Below, one piece after another: positions 61,359 through 64,000 of a stretch of 64,000 nucleotides of DNA (the first letter of the stretch is position 1; each line of letters opens with the position of its first letter). The DNA is from Dyella sp. 2HG41-7 (GTDB lineage: Bacteria; Pseudomonadota; Gammaproteobacteria; Xanthomonadales; Rhodanobacteraceae). Where the stretch lies: the NCBI RefSeq assembly GCF_021390675.1, contig NZ_JAJEJV010000004.1:3658001-3722000 (forward strand), given 5' to 3'. The notes beneath the pieces were generated by a model, which did not search any database, was not told the DNA's origin, and worked only from the letters and a program-made list of their open reading frames with translations. The position numbers and the translations under genes were made by a program.

Positions 61359-61910
61359 CTACTGCGACAAGCAAAAGCGATTCATACGAATCTGCCAATA
61401 CTCGCGGGGAGTCCGCCACCGCAGATAATCGGCATACGAGCCAAATTCATCGAGCTTGGGCAGAACAAAGGAATCCATATCTGGGCGAATTTCTTTGTCG
61501 ACGTACTCTTCGACGTCAAGCCCGTCGCGTAGTACGTACCAGCCGTTCCATGCTTCTTTCTCGATCTTTTCTTTCAATCTCCCCTCGGGCAGGTAGTCCG
61601 ATGCCGAGAGATAGTCGAGCGCCTTTCCCGACGCAAAATCCAACAAGCTCGTGACGTTGAAATGCTTTGGATTGCAATTCTCAGGTCTATGGTGAACGCC
61701 GATGCGGATCTTAAAGGCGATCTCATTCGAGATTGCCGCCGTTGTTTGGACGGAGGCATAGTTATGGATCGTTTGAACCATATCCAATCGCACTCGCCAC
61801 CATAATTTTTTACCTTTCCGCTCGAAGCCGCTGTTCTTCAGGGCAAACGCAAAGTAATTCTCTTTGATGAACTCGAAGTACTCATTAACGCGGTTTTTTG
61901 GATCGGACAT
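61359..61910 (-). CDS. DUF4304-like protein
   Basis: 183 residues. NSGFERKGKKLWWRVRLDMVQTIH near the N-terminus and the aromatic/acidic rest are like DUF4304 proteins, which are often lone or linked to toxin immunity and phage-defence regions. Third codon positions are clearly less GC-rich than in neighbouring genes, suggesting transfer. No partner toxin gene is next to it. Function unknown. Confidence 0.75.
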   Translation of the reverse strand: MSDPKNRVNEYFEFIKENYFAFALKNSGFERKGKKLWWRVRLDMVQTIHNYASVQTTAAISNEIAFKIRIGVHHRPENCNPKHFNVTSLLDFASGKALDYLSASDYLPEGRLKEKIEKEAWNGWYVLRDGLDVEEYVDKEIRPDMDSFVLPKLDEFGSYADYLRWRTPREYWQIRMNRFCLSQ

Positions 61911-62029
61911 AAGAAGCGGCGCCAGTCACTAAAAAGGCAAGGTGCACCCCATACATCGTAGGCATTCGAATGAGCTCGAGATATAGGACTTGGCCGAATT
62001 TGGTGCGCTTCTAAATGGGAACGCGCGTT

Positions 62030-62116
62030 TTAGGCCAACATCGCTGCCAACGTCGAGACACACAGCGCAACGCAAACGGCGAAGAAGCTATTCAGCATCA
62101 GAGTTTCGAATTTCAT
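62030..62116 (-). CDS. 28-residue membrane peptide
   Basis: A strong GGAGAG lies 6 bases before the ATG. The frame encodes MKFETLMLNSFFAVCVALCV and then a hydrophobic end, a single membrane segment. The ribosome site and start context suggest it is translated. Its promoter region holds the TGTCCG dyad array at 62244-62291. Confidence 0.55.
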   Translation of the reverse strand: MKFETLMLNSFFAVCVALCVSTLAAMLA

Positions 62117-62443
62117 GACGGCTCTCCAAGAAGTAAGTGAGTGAGGCTTTCGAGATAGGTATTGCAATCTCGATGCCAACTGCACAATTAGCTTGAAAAC
62201 CGCATAGCCAAGCCGTTTTTGCGAATACGCCGAAATGCGCGAATTTGTCCGCGGACAGATGTCCGCAGTGTCCGGACATCATGCGGACAAAGCACGTCAT
62301 GACTAAAGTCATACGCGTCAAACGACGCGATATTGCAGCAACGTTTCAAGGGTGTCGGCACGAAAAAAAGAGCGACAGACGCCGCTCTTTTTGTCATCTC
62401 ATGCAGTCTCGCCACGCAACGCAATGAAATCCGCGACGCGCTC
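62117..62443. promoter_or_regulatory. 327-bp gap with TGTCCG dyad array, a second palindrome and a terminator
   Basis: TTTGTCCGC (62244-62252) and GCGGACAAA (62283-62291) are inverted copies enclosing the perfect palindromes TGTCCGCGGACA (62246-62257) and TGTCCGGACA (62269-62278). ATGACT-AA-AGTCAT follows at 62299-62312. These could be repressor sites for the small peptide gene on the left. AAAAAGAGCG-N8-CGCTCTTTTT (62365-62392) is a bidirectional terminator, serving the glycosidase gene that ends at 62444 on the minus strand. Confidence 0.55.
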
Positions 62444-64000
62444 TCAATGCGCAAACAAACCGATGCTCGCGCGACCCAATCGCTTCGGTTGTTGCGCGGG
62501 CATGCCTGTCACCGGAGCAAACGCCCAGGACTTCATCGATGCCGGTCGCAGCAGGTAGTTCACGCTCTGCTTCGTCGATAGCGCAAATATCGCCTTGCCC
62601 GCGGGCACCGTGAACAAACGCGTCGTCCCTGCCATGACATCGACCGCTTCGCCGGACCATGGATTGCGAATGTCCAGAGACGATGTCGATCCCGCTTCGA
62701 TCACCACATTAGTTACCTGCCCGTGGCGCACTTGCACGTCTACTCTCGACTGCCCGTCGATATAGACCTGACCGTCGGCATCCCAGTCCTTCGGCCATGC
62801 TTGCGCGATACGAATCAGGCCATCGTCGCCCTGCCACACCAAAGCCGCCTGCAATGCAGCGGATACGACGGCGCCCTGCTCGACGTAGAAATCCGCGCGT
62901 CGCTTCCAGCCGAATAGGGATGCGAAGCCGTTGGGAAAGGCTTGAAACCGATCCGTAAGCGCGTAGAGCGTGGACGCCACATCATCGGGCTTTTGCAGCA
63001 ACGCGGCTTGCAGCGGATCAAAGCTCCAGTCGATGGCGACGGGATGGGGGCGACGCTGAAACGTGCGTTGCGCCAGCGCAAACAGCGGTGACGCGTCGTT
63101 GATCGTTTCGTAAGGCCACACCGGCTCCAAACCGATGTTTTCGATGTTTTGCGCTTCGGCCGCAGGTTGATACGACGCGGCGATCACGTCTGTACCGGAA
63201 ACATCCGCATTGGCCGCCAACATTTGTTTCTGCGTGGCCGCATCGGTGCGCGGTAGCGGCGGCAATTTCTTGAGCGCGGCCTGCATCTGTTCCACCAGCG
63301 GCGCGTCTTGTCCGAGTTGTTTGGCCGCATCGCTGGTTGCGGCGAATAGCGCGCGCATCGCGGCAAGATCCGTCGTGGGATCGCGTACGTCCCATTGCGT
63401 TTCGTGCGCATTCGACGGCGCCGTATGCAGCAAGCCGTCATCGCCGGGTTTGGCGTAGCTGAGCAAAAAACGTGCGGCTTCGGCCATCCATGGATAATGC
63501 TCTCGCAGAAATGCCGTATCGCCGGTCACGCGATATTGGCGCCAGATCCACAACGCCACTTCCGCGCCGGTGGACAGCGTGCGCGCGTTGTAGAAGGGCT
63601 CGGATTGCGCATCGCAATCCAACGCGGTCTGCGGTGTCGCCCAAGTTTCGAATTCGTAGCCTTGGCCGTTGAAGCGCATGGTCTCGGGAACGCAGATGCC
63701 GTCGCGTTGCATATGCGTGCGCGTCCATTGCTTCAACGCGTCGAGGTTTTCGAGATACAGATGAAAGTACGGGAGGTTGGCGTTCGCCAGGCCAGCGCCG
63801 AGATTCGCCGCAATCTGCCCCCGCAAATTCCAGTGCCAGAATGCGGCCGGATCCCACGCGTGCTGGTCGCGTCGCGAGGAGAACAGATCGCCCATACCGG
63901 CTTGCGAACCCGGATGATCGTCGCCGCGTTCGGCGACGGCGGCATATAGATTGATGGCGCGCAGATTTTCCATGTATTGCGCGACGCCATCGGCCGATTG
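62444..64000 (-). CDS. Six-hairpin glycoside hydrolase, GH95-like (N-terminus outside window)
   Basis: The C-terminal 518 residues are visible; the start lies beyond the right edge. The (alpha/alpha)6 barrel has FWHWNLRGQIAANLGAGLAN, NLDALKQWTRTHMQRDG, ALWIWRQYRVTGDTAFLREHYPWMAEAARFLL, DWDADGQVYIDGQ, and a C-terminal beta domain (VRHGQVTNVVIEAGSTSSLDIRNPW). This resembles GH95 (alpha-fucosidase/galactosidase) more than GH65, but the catalytic residues cannot be set from the part seen. With GH89 14 kb away it suggests use of complex glycans. Confidence 0.75.
   Translation of the reverse strand, partial: QSADGVAQYMENLRAINLYAAVAERGDDHPGSQAGMGDLFSSRRDQHAWDPAAFWHWNLRGQIAANLGAGLANANLPYFHLYLENLDALKQWTRTHMQRDGICVPETMRFNGQGYEFETWATPQTALDCDAQSEPFYNARTLSTGAEVALWIWRQYRVTGDTAFLREHYPWMAEAARFLLSYAKPGDDGLLHTAPSNAHETQWDVRDPTTDLAAMRALFAATSDAAKQLGQDAPLVEQMQAALKKLPPLPRTDAATQKQMLAANADVSGTDVIAASYQPAAEAQNIENIGLEPVWPYETINDASPLFALAQRTFQRRPHPVAIDWSFDPLQAALLQKPDDVASTLYALTDRFQAFPNGFASLFGWKRRADFYVEQGAVVSAALQAALVWQGDDGLIRIAQAWPKDWDADGQVYIDGQSRVDVQVRHGQVTNVVIEAGSTSSLDIRNPWSGEAVDVMAGTTRLFTVPAGKAIFALSTKQSVNYLLRPASMKSWAFAPVTGMPAQQPKRLGRASIGLFAH

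Noticed and set aside
62088-62321. A 77-codon minus-strand frame across the dyad array.
   Set aside because: Overlaps the better-supported 28-residue gene and the palindromes; no ribosome site.
1-64000. CRISPR array, prophage or complete insertion sequence.
   Set aside because: No regularly spaced direct repeats, no transposase or integrase and no phage structural genes are seen.

Overview
The window is a dense chromosomal segment of a high-GC gammaproteobacterium. Gene content (HppD/HmgA/FAH, tryptophan 2,3-dioxygenase, a heterotetrameric 2-oxo acid dehydrogenase, a TrpRS with a C-terminal extension, a GH89 enzyme) and the dispersed REP-like repeats fit the Xanthomonadales, most likely Rhodanobacteraceae (Dyella/Luteibacter/Rhodanobacter type). 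This assignment is inferred from gene content; no rRNA or marker comparison was possible. There is one tRNA (Thr, anticodon TGT), no rRNA, no CRISPR array and no intact transposase or prophage.

Layout. 1-6.5 kb: aromatic amino acid catabolism (fah-hmgA-hppD on the minus strand, a divergent MarR regulator with an 18-bp near-palindromic operator candidate, a POT peptide transporter, and tryptophan 2,3-dioxygenase). 6.7-10.3 kb: E1alpha-E1beta-E2 of a pyruvate/branched-chain 2-oxo acid dehydrogenase. 10.8-14.7 kb: the most unusual block, a one-directional, tightly packed set of a sphingolipid-desaturase-like (DEGS-type) membrane desaturase, a class-III PLP aminotransferase, a phosphatidylcholine-synthase-like CDP-alcohol transferase and a HAD phosphatase. 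I infer an undescribed lipid or lipid-headgroup pathway. 14.7-17.5 kb: a CpxA/CpxR-like two-component system divergent from a Spy/CpxP-like protein with a canonical GTAAA-N5-GTAAA box between them. 17.7-26.5 kb: phosphate transporter, BON protein, trpS, arginase, a zinc-ribbon membrane protein, tRNA-Thr and the birA-coaX-SPOR operon. 27-33 kb: PhoP/PhoQ-like system with a PepSY protein, dusA, a TMEM175-like channel, ferredoxin-NADP reductase and a RIO-like kinase. 33-46 kb: DUF456 and DUF885 proteins, a secreted glutamic-peptidase-like protein, a TonB-like protein, cysteine dioxygenase with an FAD partner, cardiolipin synthase, nicotinamidase, a HAD hydrolase and a KirBac-type channel. 45.8-46.0 kb: a 271-bp MITE-like element with perfect 31-bp terminal inverted repeats flanked by TA and two internal hairpins. 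46-64 kb: tandem LABN membrane proteins, a GH89 alpha-N-acetylglucosaminidase, a LytS/LytTR system driving two FtsX-type permeases with no ATPase in view, a multi-PAS hybrid kinase, periplasmic RidA, small stress-type genes, and a GH95-like glycosidase running off the right edge.

The genes are mostly ordinary housekeeping and catabolic functions. The parts most worth a second look are the four-gene lipid cluster, the MITE-like element, the Cpx-type control region, the TGTCCG dyad array near 62.27 kb and several small unannotated reading frames.
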